From Betaproteobacteria bacterium (lineage in GTDB: Bacteria; Pseudomonadota; Gammaproteobacteria; Burkholderiales; Rhodocyclaceae): DNA of 52,240 bases. The position numbers and the translations under genes are program-made. Of this stretch, positions 23,951 through 35,749 are shown piece after piece (the stretch's first letter is position 1; every line of letters begins with the position of its first letter). The DNA lies in the NCBI GenBank assembly GCA_016208415.1, contig JACQYB010000067.1, positions 1 to 52,240 of the forward strand, in the 5' to 3' direction. The notes under the pieces are model-generated. The model saw only the letters and a program-made list of their open reading frames with translations. It searched no databases and was not told the origin of the DNA.

Positions 23951-24988
23951 ATGGAAGCGATCCTCCAGAAAGACCGGCTCGGCCAATGGGTGGCGCAACT
24001 GAGCACCCGCGCCCGGGTGTTCGCCCCCGCCTTCGTCGATGACGTGTGGGGTTATGGCCCGGTGGAAACCGGGGCCGAGGTGCCACTCGATCACGGCAAC
24101 ACCACCCGCCCACCCAAGAACTTCGTTTTTCCGCAGCGCGAGGTGCTCTACCGCTTCCGCGTGCAGGACCGGCACGCGCCGCAGATCACGCCCACGGTGC
24201 CGGAGCCCGAACCGGCCGTGGTGTTCGGCGTGCGCCCCTGCGACGGACGCGCCATGGTGCGCAACGACAAGGTATTCACCTGCGGCGTGGTCGATCCCTA
24301 TTACCAGGCACGGCGCGACAAGGTGGTATTCGTGGGGCTGGCCTGCAGCGCCCCGCCTTCGCCCAACTGCTTCTGCCAGTCGGTGGGCGGATCGCCCCAT
24401 TCCGAGGACGGGCTGGACGTGCTCATGACCGAGCTGGAGGGGCGCTACCACGTCAAGACCCTCACGGCCCGGGGCCTGGAACTCCTCGACGCCGCCCGCT
24501 CGCTGTTCGATGACGCCGGCGCCGCCGACGCCGGCGAGGTGGAGCGGGCCCATGCCGCCGCCCGCGCCTATCCGCAGCGCACGCTTGCAAGCCAGGAGCA
24601 GGTGGTCGACGGCCTCAAGCGCAACTTCGATTCGCCCAAGTGGGCGGAACTGGCCCGCGCCTGCATCGGCTGCGGCGCCTGCACCTATCTGTGCCCGAGC
24701 TGCCACTGCTTCGACATCAACGACGAGATCACCGGCACCTCGCCGCTGGCGGGGGAGCGGGTGCGCACCTGGGACAACTGCCAGTTCCCGGATTTCACCA
24801 TGCACTCCTCCGGGCACAACCCCCGCGACGACACCGGCTCGCGGCTGCGCCAGCGCGTCGCCCACAAGCTGCTGTATTTCGTCGAGAACCACGGCATCCA
24901 GCAATGCACCGGCTGCGGCCGCTGCATCACCCACTGCCCGGTGGGCATCGACATCGTCCGGGTCACGCACGAGGTGGCCGAAGTATGA
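23951..24988 (+). CDS. FloxB / sulfhydrogenase-beta (HydB, AsrA)-like 4Fe-4S protein
   Basis: This 345-residue protein is of the HydB/AsrA family, which shuttles electrons between a flavin/NAD(P) subunit and a catalytic partner. The N-terminal part includes VFGVRPCDGRAMVRNDKVF and FVGLACSAPPSPNCFCQSVG. Two C-terminal clusters are CIGCGACTYLCPSCHCFDI and CTGCGRCITHCPVGIDIVR. Anaerobic sulfite reductase subunit A is a homologue, but no asrC-like sirohaem subunit is present. In flox-hdr clusters this gene is adjacent to the FAD/NAD subunit, as here, where the two overlap by 4 nt. Confidence 0.8.
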   Translation: MEAILQKDRLGQWVAQLSTRARVFAPAFVDDVWGYGPVETGAEVPLDHGNTTRPPKNFVFPQREVLYRFRVQDRHAPQITPTVPEPEPAVVFGVRPCDGRAMVRNDKVFTCGVVDPYYQARRDKVVFVGLACSAPPSPNCFCQSVGGSPHSEDGLDVLMTELEGRYHVKTLTARGLELLDAARSLFDDAGAADAGEVERAHAAARAYPQRTLASQEQVVDGLKRNFDSPKWAELARACIGCGACTYLCPSCHCFDINDEITGTSPLAGERVRTWDNCQFPDFTMHSSGHNPRDDTGSRLRQRVAHKLLYFVENHGIQQCTGCGRCITHCPVGIDIVRVTHEVAEV

Positions 24989-25809
24989 ACGCCAACGTCT
25001 ATCTGCCGCAGCTTGCGCGCATTGCCCACATCAAGGACGAGGTGGGCGGCGCGCGGGCGATCAAGACCTTCCGCGTCGAATTCCTGGACGGCGGGGGCTT
25101 CGAGCACGAGTGCGGCCAGTGCGCCATGATCTCGGTGTTCGGCAAGGGCGAGTCGATGATCTCCATCGCCTCGGCGCCGTCGATCAAGGACTACAAACAG
25201 TTCTCCATCATGCGCGTGGGCCGCGTCACCGCCGCCATCCACGACATGCAGGTGGGCGACGTCATCGGCGTGCGCGGCCCCTACGGCAACCGCTTCCCGG
25301 TGGCCGACTGGAAGGGGCGCAACCTGACCTTCATCGGCGGCGGCTGCGGCCTGGCGCCCATCTGGCCGGTGATCCAGACCGCGGTGGCCAATCGCGGCGA
25401 CTTCGGCAACATCACCGTCTTCTACGGCGGGCGCACTTCCCGCGACATCCTCTACCGGGCCGAGCTGGAAAAGCTGCGCGGCATGGCCGACGTGCATCTC
25501 TCGGTCGATTCCCCGGAGGAAGGATGGGAGGGCTATTGCGGCTTCGTCCCGGCCAACATCATGGACAAGCCGCAGTCGCCGGAGAACGCCATCGCCATCA
25601 CCTGCGGCCCGCCGATCATGATCAAGTACGTGATCGGCAACCTGTCGGCGATGGGGTTCGCCGACGAGCAGATCTACACCACCATCGAGAACAAGATGAA
25701 GTGCGGCGTCGGCAAGTGCGGGCGCTGCAACGTCGGCAAGGATTACGTGTGCGTCAAGGGACCGGTCTACTCCTGGGCGGAGCTGAAGGGCCTGCCGCAA
25801 GAGTATTGA
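24985..25809 (+). CDS. FloxA / HydG-like FAD- and NAD(P)H-binding oxidoreductase
   Basis: The ATG overlapping the previous stop (ATGA) gives 274 residues; longer frames run through the upstream gene. The protein follows the ferredoxin-NADP reductase/PyrK plan: an FAD-binding barrel (MISIASAPSIKDYKQFSIM, GDVIGVRGPYGNRFPV), a nucleotide-binding domain (FIGGGCGLAPIWPVIQTA, ITVFYGGRTSRDILY, ITCGPPIMIKYVI), and a C-terminal [2Fe-2S] motif KCGVGKCGRCNVGKDYVCVK. It would oxidise NADH or NADPH and feed electrons via the adjacent Fe-S proteins and the MvhD-like subunit to HdrA. The cofactor preference cannot be settled from sequence. It is followed 25 bp later by aclB. Confidence 0.85.
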   Translation: MNANVYLPQLARIAHIKDEVGGARAIKTFRVEFLDGGGFEHECGQCAMISVFGKGESMISIASAPSIKDYKQFSIMRVGRVTAAIHDMQVGDVIGVRGPYGNRFPVADWKGRNLTFIGGGCGLAPIWPVIQTAVANRGDFGNITVFYGGRTSRDILYRAELEKLRGMADVHLSVDSPEEGWEGYCGFVPANIMDKPQSPENAIAITCGPPIMIKYVIGNLSAMGFADEQIYTTIENKMKCGVGKCGRCNVGKDYVCVKGPVYSWAELKGLPQEY

Positions 25810-25834
25810 AGAATAGAAGCGAAGGAAGAAGGAT

Positions 25835-27109
25835 ATGCAACTGACGGGGATGCTTTACGGAGCGAAGCTCCTGAAGATGGTGGACTTCCCGACCTCCGAG
25901 ATCCTCGGGCCGGAAGCCAGCGAGCATGAGATCAAGGCGTTGATCGCCAAGTGCGGCGAGGTTTTCGTCAAGCCCATCTTCCGTGGCGGCATCGGCAAGA
26001 AGGGCAAGGCCGGGCTGCTGGGCCGCGCCGCGGACCTGAAGACGGCGCTGAAGGAGAAGGAGCGTCTGTATTTCGTCGAACATCGCCACGGCAACGTCGT
26101 CGCCAAGTCCCAGGGCGTCACCTTCGAGGGGGCGGTCCCCGCCGAGCACGAGGTCTACGTCTCGATCGCCGACTCGACCCGCTACCGCGCGCCCACGCTG
26201 ACCATCACCCACCACGGCGGCATGGATATTGAGGAACTGCCCAAGGACCAGATCGTCGAGGTGCCCTTCGATCCCCTCACCGGGCTCAAGTCCTTCGTCA
26301 TCACCAACGCCCTGTCCGACCTCAAGGCGCCGCGGGAGATCATCTCGCCGCTGGCGCAGAACCTGCCCAAGCTGTGGGACCTGTTCCACCACAACGGCAT
26401 GACGACGCTGGAACTCAACCCGATCCGCATGAGCCAGACGCGGCCCGGCTCGCTGACGCCCATCGCCTGCGATTTCAAGTGCGGCTTCGATCGCGACGAC
26501 CCGCGGGTGCGGCGGCTGAATCTGCCCAACGAGCTGTTCGCGGTGGACTACTCCGACTTCGAGCAGGAAATCAACCAGTTGCGCACCTACCAGGGCCAGT
26601 CGGACGTGGGCGTGATCAACGCCAACGGCACCATCCTGGCGCCCACCTTCGGCGGCGGCGCCAACTCGCTGGTGACCGAGTTTCTCGGCGACGACGCCAT
26701 CATCTCGTCGGATTTCGGCGGCAACCCGCCCTACGAAAAAATGCGCCAGGTGATGCGCATCTGCCTCAAGCACTGGCTCAAGCAGACCAACGTGCTGTTC
26801 GTCATCGGCGGCAAGGCCAACAACACCGACATCTTCGTCACCTTCCGCGCCATGGCCGACGCCCTGCGCGAGTATTTCAGCGAGCGCGGGCCCACCCCCG
26901 TCTATGTGGTCATCGGCCGCGGCGGCCCCAACCTGTCGCGCGGCCTGCTCGCCTTCAAGGACGTGGTGGACTCCCTGGGCCTGCCCTACCGCATCTTCGC
27001 CTACGACTCGGCCATGACCGACGTGGTGCGCTACGCCCAGGCGGCGGACCGCTGGATGAAGGCGGGGGGCCGCCAGATGCTCGCCGAGAAGCTCGGCGTC
27101 GCGGCGTGA
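25835..27109 (+). CDS. aclB: ATP-citrate lyase, small (beta) subunit
   Basis: ATP-citrate lyase cleaves citrate with ATP and CoA to oxaloacetate and acetyl-CoA, the diagnostic step of the rTCA cycle. The 424-residue protein matches the N-terminal, succinyl-CoA-synthetase-beta-like part of eukaryotic ACLY. It has an ATP-grasp start (MQLTGMLYGAKLLKMVDFPT), FVKPIFRGGIGKKGKAGLLG, and a distal domain with FVIGGKANNTDIFVTFRAMA and VVIGRGGPNLSRGLLAFKDV, equivalent to ACLY's 'RRGGPN' segment. The gaaggaagaagg run gives a strong ribosome site. Gene order aclB-aclA is that of green sulfur bacteria. It is slightly longer than the roughly 400 residues typical there. Confidence 0.9.
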   Translation: MQLTGMLYGAKLLKMVDFPTSEILGPEASEHEIKALIAKCGEVFVKPIFRGGIGKKGKAGLLGRAADLKTALKEKERLYFVEHRHGNVVAKSQGVTFEGAVPAEHEVYVSIADSTRYRAPTLTITHHGGMDIEELPKDQIVEVPFDPLTGLKSFVITNALSDLKAPREIISPLAQNLPKLWDLFHHNGMTTLELNPIRMSQTRPGSLTPIACDFKCGFDRDDPRVRRLNLPNELFAVDYSDFEQEINQLRTYQGQSDVGVINANGTILAPTFGGGANSLVTEFLGDDAIISSDFGGNPPYEKMRQVMRICLKHWLKQTNVLFVIGGKANNTDIFVTFRAMADALREYFSERGPTPVYVVIGRGGPNLSRGLLAFKDVVDSLGLPYRIFAYDSAMTDVVRYAQAADRWMKAGGRQMLAEKLGVAA

Positions 27110-27182
27110 GCACGGGCCGGTTCGACCAGGGCGGAAAGATGCGGTTGTCCGACGGACACCAGTATTGCGAGGCACGACAAGC

Positions 27183-29879
27183 ATGCTAGCTAACGAGAAA
27201 TTCAAGTACTTCGTCGGGATCAACTCCCTGGCCGAGATCGCCACCTGCAAGGACCGGGTGTGCGTGCTGAACATCCTGGGCAACGAGTCCCGCGGGGTCA
27301 CCCCGGTGAGCCACGCCTACTCCGGCGGCAATGTGGTGTTCGGCACCTCCCCCGGCCGGGGCGGCGAAGTGCTGGAGACCGCGGCCGGCCCGGTCCCGGT
27401 CTACAACAACGTGCGCGAAGGCCTGGACGCGGGCCACAAGTTCAACGTCGGCGTGGTCTACCTGCCGCCTGCGGCGGTGCGCGACGGCGTGTTCGAACTC
27501 ATCCGGGTCAACCGGGACATCGAGAAGGTCGTCGTCCTCACCGAGAAGGTGTCGGTGCATGATGCCCGCGAGATCCGCGCCCTGGCGCAGCAGCGCAGCG
27601 TGGATCTGTTCGGCGCCAACTGCCTGGGCGTGGCCGATGCCTGGAACCACATCCGCATCGGCGGCGCGCTGGGCGGCGACAAGCCGGAGGAGTCGCTGCG
27701 CCGCGGTTCGGTGGCGATCTACTCCAACTCCGGCAACTTCACCACCACCATGGCCACCTACCTCACGGCGGGCGGCTGGGGCACCACCACCAGCATCTCC
27801 AGCGGCAAGGACCTCTACATCCACTTCGCCCCGGCCGAATTCGCCCACGCCTTCGACAACGACGCGCGCTCCAAGGCGGCGGTCATGTACATCGAGCCGG
27901 GCGGCTACTACGAGCAGGATCTCGAGTTCAGGAAGCCTGTCATCGCCTGCGTGGTGGGCCGCTGGAAGGCCAAGCTGACCCGCGCCGTCGGCCATGCCGG
28001 AGCCATCGCCGGCAGCGGCGACGGCGCCGAGGCCAAGGAGAAGTGGTTCCAGCGCATTCTCAAGGTCAAGGGCATCTACTCGCCGGAGAATCCCATCGTC
28101 TCCCAGGCCGGCGCGGTGGTGACCAACATCGCCCACATTCCGGCGGCGCTGACGGCGGTGATGAAGCTCAACGGCGTCGAGCCCGACTTCCCGCCGGAGG
28201 GCGACCTGACCCTCAAGCCCTGGTTCGGCGACAACCAGGGCCTGCCGATGCCGCCGGAACTGGACCTCCCACTGGTGGAGCCCTTCCAGCCCTACAAGGA
28301 CCAGATTGCCGAACTGACCCGCCAGGTGGGTGCCGTGTTCCCGCGCGAATCCATGAAGGACCGCTCCGGCAGCTCGATCATGGACCCCAAGACCCAGGTG
28401 ACCCGGGTCAGCGGCGTGTCGATCCTGGATACCGCCAAGTACCCGCTGGCCTCGAACTACATGCTGGCGCTGATCCACGAGATCAACGACGACAACGACC
28501 ATGCGCTGTTCAACTGCTCCGTGACGGTCGACGTGAACCTGCATGGCGATCCCGCCATCATGGCAGCGGACGCGGCACGCGAGGCGGGGAACGCCCCCAA
28601 CACGGTTCTGGCTGCCGCATGTGCCGTGATCGGACCGCGGCGCGTGGCCGGCGCCTGCCAGGCGGCAGGCGTGCTCATCGACCTGTTCGGCCATTCCGGG
28701 CTGCAAAGCGGTGACCAGGCCGACTTCGACTTCAGCGCCATCAAGGCGGACGCAGCGCAGTTGGCGTGCCTGGTCGGCAGCACCGCCGACCCCAGGGCCC
28801 AGGCCATGCTTCATGGCGTCGAGGCGCGCGGCGCCCGCTCGGTGTTCGTGGACTACCTGCGTTCGCTGGACGGGCACCCGAGCGCCGACGCCGTGCGCGC
28901 CGCCATCACCACCTCCATTTGCTGGAGCGCACTGATGCGCAAGAAGATCTCGCGCATCACCGCCCGCAACCTGCCCTGGTACCTGCGCCTGGCGGCGACG
29001 ATCATCGGTGCCTCGGTCCCGGGCGCCCAGCACAAGGCCGACAGTTTCTGCGGTGTTCCCACCCGCGAACTGGTGAGCCAGTCGTCGGCCACCGAGATTG
29101 CCTACCTGGCACTGCTGGGCGAGAAGCCCACGCCGGAGAATCTCTTCCCGTTCCGCGTCCTGCTGGGGCTGATCATCTCCAACGGGGTGGGCACCATCTC
29201 CGCCCAGGGCTGCAAGGGCGCGGTGTCCGCCGACGGTCCGGAATCGCCGGAGCGCGTGCAGATCAACAAGGCCATGATCGGCTTCCTCACCCACACCGGC
29301 TTCGCCCACGGCGGCAACGGGTTCGAGGGCATCCAGTTCCTCATCGAACAGTTCACCGATAGCGACCTCAAGGACGCCGGAGATCCCAAGCACGGCCTGG
29401 ATCTGGCGGGCATGGGCAGCCGCTTCGCGTTGGCCTTCGCGGCCGAGAAGAAGGCGAGGAAGGGTGTGGGCGAGGGCGTGCGGGCCATCCCCGGCATCAA
29501 CCACCCGGTGTTCAAGGGCCAACTGGTCAACAAGGACCCGCGGGAGGTGTACCTCTCCCACTTGTTCAAGGAGCGCGGCGAGACCAACGTCTTCCACGAC
29601 TTCTACAGCGCCCTGGTGCAGGCGCTCTACGACAACGGCGTCACGGCCAACGTCTTCTGCGTGAACATCGACGCGGTCATCGCCGCCCTGCTGCTCAAGC
29701 TGCTGTGGCCGCGCTACCGCTCCGGTGCCTTCTCCGAAGAAGCACTGGAGACTGCCGCCTTCACCGCCTTCCTGTTCGGGCGCATGGTGGGCTGCGCCGG
29801 CGAGATCGACGATCACCTCAACCGCGGCCGCAACATGGACACCCGCACCCCGGCGTCCCAATGCAGCCATGTTTCCTAA
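27183..29879 (+). CDS. aclA: ATP-citrate lyase, large (alpha) subunit, long form
   Basis: I chose the ATG at 27183 (MLANEKFKYFVGINSLAEIA), giving 898 residues; an in-frame ATG at 27165 adds six. The N-terminal third is CoA-binding/CoA-ligase-like, with SNSGNFTTTMATYL and the phosphohistidine loop AVGHAGAIAGSGDGAEAKEK (His271). The C-terminal end is citrate-synthase-like: IPGINHPVFKGQLVNKDPRE (His774) corresponds to ACLY 'GIGHRVKS.nNPDmR', and FLFGRMVGCAGEIDDHLNRG to 'VLGRSMGFIGHYLDQKR'. In the latter the family histidine reads as Glu. AclA is about 610 residues in green sulfur bacteria. Here roughly 290 extra residues in the middle (about 420-700) look like another citrate-synthase-type helical region. 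This fits the divergent 'type II' enzymes reported from magnetotactic cocci and tubeworm symbionts, from memory and unverified. Confidence 0.85.
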   Translation: MLANEKFKYFVGINSLAEIATCKDRVCVLNILGNESRGVTPVSHAYSGGNVVFGTSPGRGGEVLETAAGPVPVYNNVREGLDAGHKFNVGVVYLPPAAVRDGVFELIRVNRDIEKVVVLTEKVSVHDAREIRALAQQRSVDLFGANCLGVADAWNHIRIGGALGGDKPEESLRRGSVAIYSNSGNFTTTMATYLTAGGWGTTTSISSGKDLYIHFAPAEFAHAFDNDARSKAAVMYIEPGGYYEQDLEFRKPVIACVVGRWKAKLTRAVGHAGAIAGSGDGAEAKEKWFQRILKVKGIYSPENPIVSQAGAVVTNIAHIPAALTAVMKLNGVEPDFPPEGDLTLKPWFGDNQGLPMPPELDLPLVEPFQPYKDQIAELTRQVGAVFPRESMKDRSGSSIMDPKTQVTRVSGVSILDTAKYPLASNYMLALIHEINDDNDHALFNCSVTVDVNLHGDPAIMAADAAREAGNAPNTVLAAACAVIGPRRVAGACQAAGVLIDLFGHSGLQSGDQADFDFSAIKADAAQLACLVGSTADPRAQAMLHGVEARGARSVFVDYLRSLDGHPSADAVRAAITTSICWSALMRKKISRITARNLPWYLRLAATIIGASVPGAQHKADSFCGVPTRELVSQSSATEIAYLALLGEKPTPENLFPFRVLLGLIISNGVGTISAQGCKGAVSADGPESPERVQINKAMIGFLTHTGFAHGGNGFEGIQFLIEQFTDSDLKDAGDPKHGLDLAGMGSRFALAFAAEKKARKGVGEGVRAIPGINHPVFKGQLVNKDPREVYLSHLFKERGETNVFHDFYSALVQALYDNGVTANVFCVNIDAVIAALLLKLLWPRYRSGAFSEEALETAAFTAFLFGRMVGCAGEIDDHLNRGRNMDTRTPASQCSHVS

Positions 29880-32126
<2,247 letters not shown>

Positions 32127-32136
32127 GGAGACGACC

Positions 32137-34719
32137 ATGCTCGAAGCCTATCGTGCCCATGTCGCCGAGCGCGCCGCGCTCGGCATTCCGCCCCTGCCGC
32201 TCACGGCCGCCCAGGCGAAGGACCTCGTCGCGCTGCTGAAGGCGCCCCCCGCCGGCGAGGAAGCCTTCCTCGTCGACCTCATCACCAACCGCGTCCCGGC
32301 AGGCGTGGACGATGCCGCCAAGGTCAAGGCCGAATACCTCACCGCCGTCGCCAGGGGCGAAGTGAAGGGTCCGATCTCCAGGGTGCGCGCCACGGAACTG
32401 CTCGGCACCATGCTGGGCGGCTACAACGTCAAGCCGCTGATCGATCTGCTGGCCGATGCCGAATGCGGCGCCACGGCGGCCGCGGCGCTGAAGAATACGC
32501 TGCTGGTGTTCGACTACTTCAATGATGTGAAGGCGCTGGCCGACGGCGGGAACGCCCAGGCCAAGGGCGTCATGCAGTCCTGGGCCGACGCCGAGTGGTT
32601 CACCTCGCGCCCCGGCGTGCCGGAAAGCCTGACCGTCACCGTCTTCAAGGTGGGGGGCGAATCCAACACCGACGACCTCTCCCCGGCCTCCGACGCCTGG
32701 AGCCGGCCGGACATTCCGCTGCACGCGCTGTCCATGCTCAAGAACGCGCGTCCCGGCAACGAGCCGGACGAGCCGGGCAAGGTGGGCCCCATCAAGCTGC
32801 TGCAATCCCTCAAGGCCAAGGGCAACCTCATCGCCTTCGTCGGCGACGTGGTCGGCACCGGTTCCTCGCGCAAGTCCGCCACCAATTCGGTGCTGTGGTG
32901 GACGGGCGAGGACATCCCATTCATCCCCAACAAGCGATTCGGCGGCGTCTGCCTCGGCGGCAAGATCGCGCCGATTTTCTTCAACACGATGGAAGATGCC
33001 GGCGCGCTGCCCGTCGAGCTGGACGTGTCGAAGATGGACATGGGCGACGTGGTCGAACTGCGCCCGCTGGAAGGCAAGGCGCTCAAGGACGGTCAGGTGA
33101 TCGCCGAATTCAAGATCAAGTCGGACGTGATCTTCGACGAGGTGCGCGCCGGCGGCCGCATCAACCTGATCGTCGGCCGCGGGCTCACCGCCAAGGCGCG
33201 CGAGGCCCTGGGCCTGCCCGCCTCGACGCCGTTCCCCCTGCCCGCGCCGCCCGCGGACACCGGCAAGGGCTACACCCTGGCGCAGAAGATCGTCGGCCGT
33301 GCCTGCGGCCTGCCCGAAGGCACGGGTGTTCGCCCCGGCGCCTACTGCGAGCCGAAGATGACCACTGTCGGCTCCCAGGACACCACCGGCCCGATGACGC
33401 GTGACGAGATGAAGGATCTGGCCTGCCTCGGCTTCTCCGCCGACTTGGTCATGCAGTCCTTCTGCCACACGGCCGCCTATCCGAAGCCGGTGGACATCAA
33501 GACCCACGCCACGCTGCCGGATTTCATCTCCAGCCGCGGCGGCGTTGCCCTGCGTCCCGGCGACGGCGTCATCCACTCGTGGATCAACCGCATGCTGCTG
33601 CCCGACACCGTCGGCACCGGCGGCGATTCCCACACCCGCTTCCCCATCGGCGTCTCCTTCCCCGCCGGTTCCGGCTTGGTGGCCTTCGCCGCCGCCACCG
33701 GCATGATGCCGCTCGACATGCCCGAATCCGTGCTCATCCGCTTCAAGGGGGAAATGCAGCCGGGCATCACCCTGCGCGACCTCGTCAATGCCATTCCCTA
33801 TGTGGCCATCCAGCGCGGCCTCCTGACCGTCGAGAAGAAGGGCAAGAAAAACATCTTCTCCGGCGCGATCCTGGAGATCGAAGGCCTGCCCGACCTCAAC
33901 GTCGAACAGGCGTTCGAACTCGCCAACGCCTCGGCCGAACGCTCTGCCGCCGCCTGCACGGTGCGCCTCAACAAGGAACCGGTGATCGAATTCACCCGCT
34001 CCAATGTCGCGCTGCTCGAATGGATGGTCGACAGCGGCTACGAGGACCGCAAGACCCTGGAACGCCGCATCGCCGCCATGAAAGCCTGGCTCGCCAACCC
34101 GACGCTGCTCGAACCCGACGCCGACGCCGAATACGCGGCTGTCTTCGAGATCGACATGAGCGAGATCAAGGAGCCCATCCTCGCCTGCCCGAACGATCCG
34201 GACGACGTGAAGCTGCTCTCCCAGGTCGCCGGCGAGAAGATCGACGAGGTATTCATCGGCTCGTGCATGACCAACATCGGGCACTTCCGCGCAGCGGGCA
34301 AGGTGCTGGCCGGCAAGACCGACCTGCCCAGCCGCCTGTGGGTGGTGCCGCCCACGAAGATGGACGCCATGACGCTGCGCGACGAGGGCTACTACAGCAC
34401 CTTCGGCAGCGCCGGCGCCCGCGTGGAGATCCCCGGCTGCTCGCTGTGCATGGGCAACCAGGCCCAGACGAGGAAGGGCGCGACGGCGATGTCGACCTCG
34501 ACGCGCAACTTCCCGAACCGCCTGGGGCTGGACACCCGCGTCTACCTGGGGTCAGCGGAACTCGCCGCCATCTGCGCGCTGCTGGGCCGCATCCCGACGG
34601 TCGCCGAATACATGGAGCAGTACAACGCCGTCAGCCAGAAGGCGGACGACGTCTACCGCTACATGAAGTTCGACCAGATCGACGCCTTCCGCGGGGGGGC
34701 TGCGAAGCTGGCGGCCTGA
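32137..34719 (+). CDS. acnB: Aconitate hydratase B
   Basis: AcnB interconverts citrate and isocitrate with a labile [4Fe-4S] cluster. I chose the ATG at 32137 ([20 protein letters not shown]), which has gaggag 7 nt upstream; this gives 860 residues. The HEAT-like N-terminal domain, the swivelling domain and the catalytic domains are in the AcnB order. Cluster cysteines are visible in [17 protein letters not shown] and [16 protein letters not shown], and [19 protein letters not shown] is conserved. It follows idh by 10 bp and bridges IDH and ATP-citrate lyase in the reductive direction. The 160-bp gap after it contains a CCCGGC/GCCGGG hairpin but no T-run, so transcription may continue into frdB. 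Confidence 0.96.
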   Translation: MLEAYRAHVAERAALGIPPLPLTAAQAKDLVALLKAPPAGEEAFLVDLITNRVPAGVDDAAKVKAEYLTAVARGEVKGPISRVRATELLGTMLGGYNVKPLIDLLADAECGATAAAALKNTLLVFDYFNDVKALADGGNAQAKGVMQSWADAEWFTSRPGVPESLTVTVFKVGGESNTDDLSPASDAWSRPDIPLHALSMLKNARPGNEPDEPGKVGPIKLLQSLKAKGNLIAFVGDVVGTGSSRKSATNSVLWWTGEDIPFIPNKRFGGVCLGGKIAPIFFNTMEDAGALPVELDVSKMDMGDVVELRPLEGKALKDGQVIAEFKIKSDVIFDEVRAGGRINLIVGRGLTAKAREALGLPASTPFPLPAPPADTGKGYTLAQKIVGRACGLPEGTGVRPGAYCEPKMTTVGSQDTTGPMTRDEMKDLACLGFSADLVMQSFCHTAAYPKPVDIKTHATLPDFISSRGGVALRPGDGVIHSWINRMLLPDTVGTGGDSHTRFPIGVSFPAGSGLVAFAAATGMMPLDMPESVLIRFKGEMQPGITLRDLVNAIPYVAIQRGLLTVEKKGKKNIFSGAILEIEGLPDLNVEQAFELANASAERSAAACTVRLNKEPVIEFTRSNVALLEWMVDSGYEDRKTLERRIAAMKAWLANPTLLEPDADAEYAAVFEIDMSEIKEPILACPNDPDDVKLLSQVAGEKIDEVFIGSCMTNIGHFRAAGKVLAGKTDLPSRLWVVPPTKMDAMTLRDEGYYSTFGSAGARVEIPGCSLCMGNQAQTRKGATAMSTSTRNFPNRLGLDTRVYLGSAELAAICALLGRIPTVAEYMEQYNAVSQKADDVYRYMKFDQIDAFRGGAAKLAA

Positions 34720-34878
34720 GCGGTCGACGGCTGCATTTTCGCCCGGCTGCCACGAAGGTTGCCGGGCCACCGAGCAGGCATGGGACCTGGCCTGCGCATC
34801 GGGTTACGTCCGCCTTCCGTAAGGGCGCAGACCCGATCCGGAAGCGGTCTTGACGTGAAGCACGAGCGAGGAGCGTAA

Positions 34879-35622
34879 ATGGAATCGGACAATCGGCCGC
34901 GCCAGGAGGAAGGCAAGCGCCAGGAGGAAGGCAAGCGCCAGCGCGTGCGCGCCAACATGGTCAATGTCTTCATCATGGGCAAGCGCCATGTGGTGCCGGA
35001 GCACGCGACCATCATGCGGGCCATTGAGTACGCCGGCCACCAGATCATCCGCGGCGCCGGCTGCCGGGAGGGCTTCTGCGGCGCCTGCGGCACGCTTTAC
35101 CGCCTGCCCGGGGATTACAAGCTGCACACCGGCCTGGCCTGCACCACCCTCGTCAAGGAGGGGATGTCGCTGACGCAGATCCCGGCGGTGCCGATGGAGA
35201 AGGCGATCTACGACGTGGAGAAGCTGCGCCCCGACGTCAACACGATTCTCGAGGTCTATCCCGTCGCCGCCCGCTGCGTGGCCTGCAACACCTGCAGCAA
35301 GGCCTGCCCGCAGCAGCTTCAGGTCATGGACTACGTGCAGGCAGGGCTGCGCGGCGACATTGCCTTGGTGGCGGACCTGTCCTTCGACTGCGTCGCCTGC
35401 GGGCTGTGCGCGCTGCGTTGCCCGGCGGAAATCATCCCGCACGAAATCGGCATCCTCTCCAAGCGCCTCTTCGGACGCCACCTGCGCAAGGAGAGCCGCG
35501 AGCTTGACGAGCGCATCCGTGAGGTGCGTGCCGGCAAGTTCGATGCCGAGTACGACGAGTTGATGGTCATGGGCAAGGACAGCCTGAACAAGCTGTACTA
35601 CGGCCGCGACATGGAGCCCTGA
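34879..35622 (+). CDS. frdB: Fumarate reductase/succinate dehydrogenase-type iron-sulfur subunit, two 4Fe-4S motifs
   Basis: This 247-residue protein has a good aggag site 7 nt before the ATG. It carries a plant-type [2Fe-2S] domain (Cys62, 67, 70, 88; GCREGFCGACG) and two complete cubane motifs, CVACNTCSKACP (Cys133-143) and CVACGLCALRCP (Cys171-181). In standard SdhB/FrdB one cysteine of the second motif is missing, giving a [3Fe-4S] centre that faces the quinone. Here it is present, so two [4Fe-4S] clusters are expected. That argues for a soluble, non-quinone enzyme such as TfrB, whose HdrB-like half would be the separate hdrB here. The first 25 residues are a charged extension containing an 18-bp tandem duplication. 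It should relay electrons from HdrBC to FrdA. Confidence 0.85.
   Translation: MESDNRPRQEEGKRQEEGKRQRVRANMVNVFIMGKRHVVPEHATIMRAIEYAGHQIIRGAGCREGFCGACGTLYRLPGDYKLHTGLACTTLVKEGMSLTQIPAVPMEKAIYDVEKLRPDVNTILEVYPVAARCVACNTCSKACPQQLQVMDYVQAGLRGDIALVADLSFDCVACGLCALRCPAEIIPHEIGILSKRLFGRHLRKESRELDERIREVRAGKFDAEYDELMVMGKDSLNKLYYGRDMEP
34903..34938 (+). repeat. 18-bp perfect tandem duplication in frdB
   Basis: The unit CAGGAGGAAGGCAAGCGC occurs twice in tandem and encodes QEEGKR-QEEGKR in the N-terminal extension. It looks recent because the copies are identical. Each copy contains an aggagg, but both lie too far from the internal ATG at 34957 to serve it well. Confidence 0.9.
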
Positions 35623-35749
35623 GCCGCGGAGTCGGCGTTTCCTCCGGATGCCCCGTAAAGGGAGCGTTGCGAGGAGGGGCAGGAAATTCGGGAACAGCGG
35701 CCAGGAATCCGGGATACCCCCGGCCCCCGGCCCTCACTTGGGAGCAGAG

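Noticed and set aside
22912-25809. Anaerobic sulfite reductase (AsrAB) or sulfhydrogenase
   Set aside because: The HydB/AsrA-like and HydG/AsrB-like subunits are present, but there is no AsrC sirohaem subunit or NiFe hydrogenase subunits; the MvhD and HdrA neighbours fit a Flox-Hdr module better.
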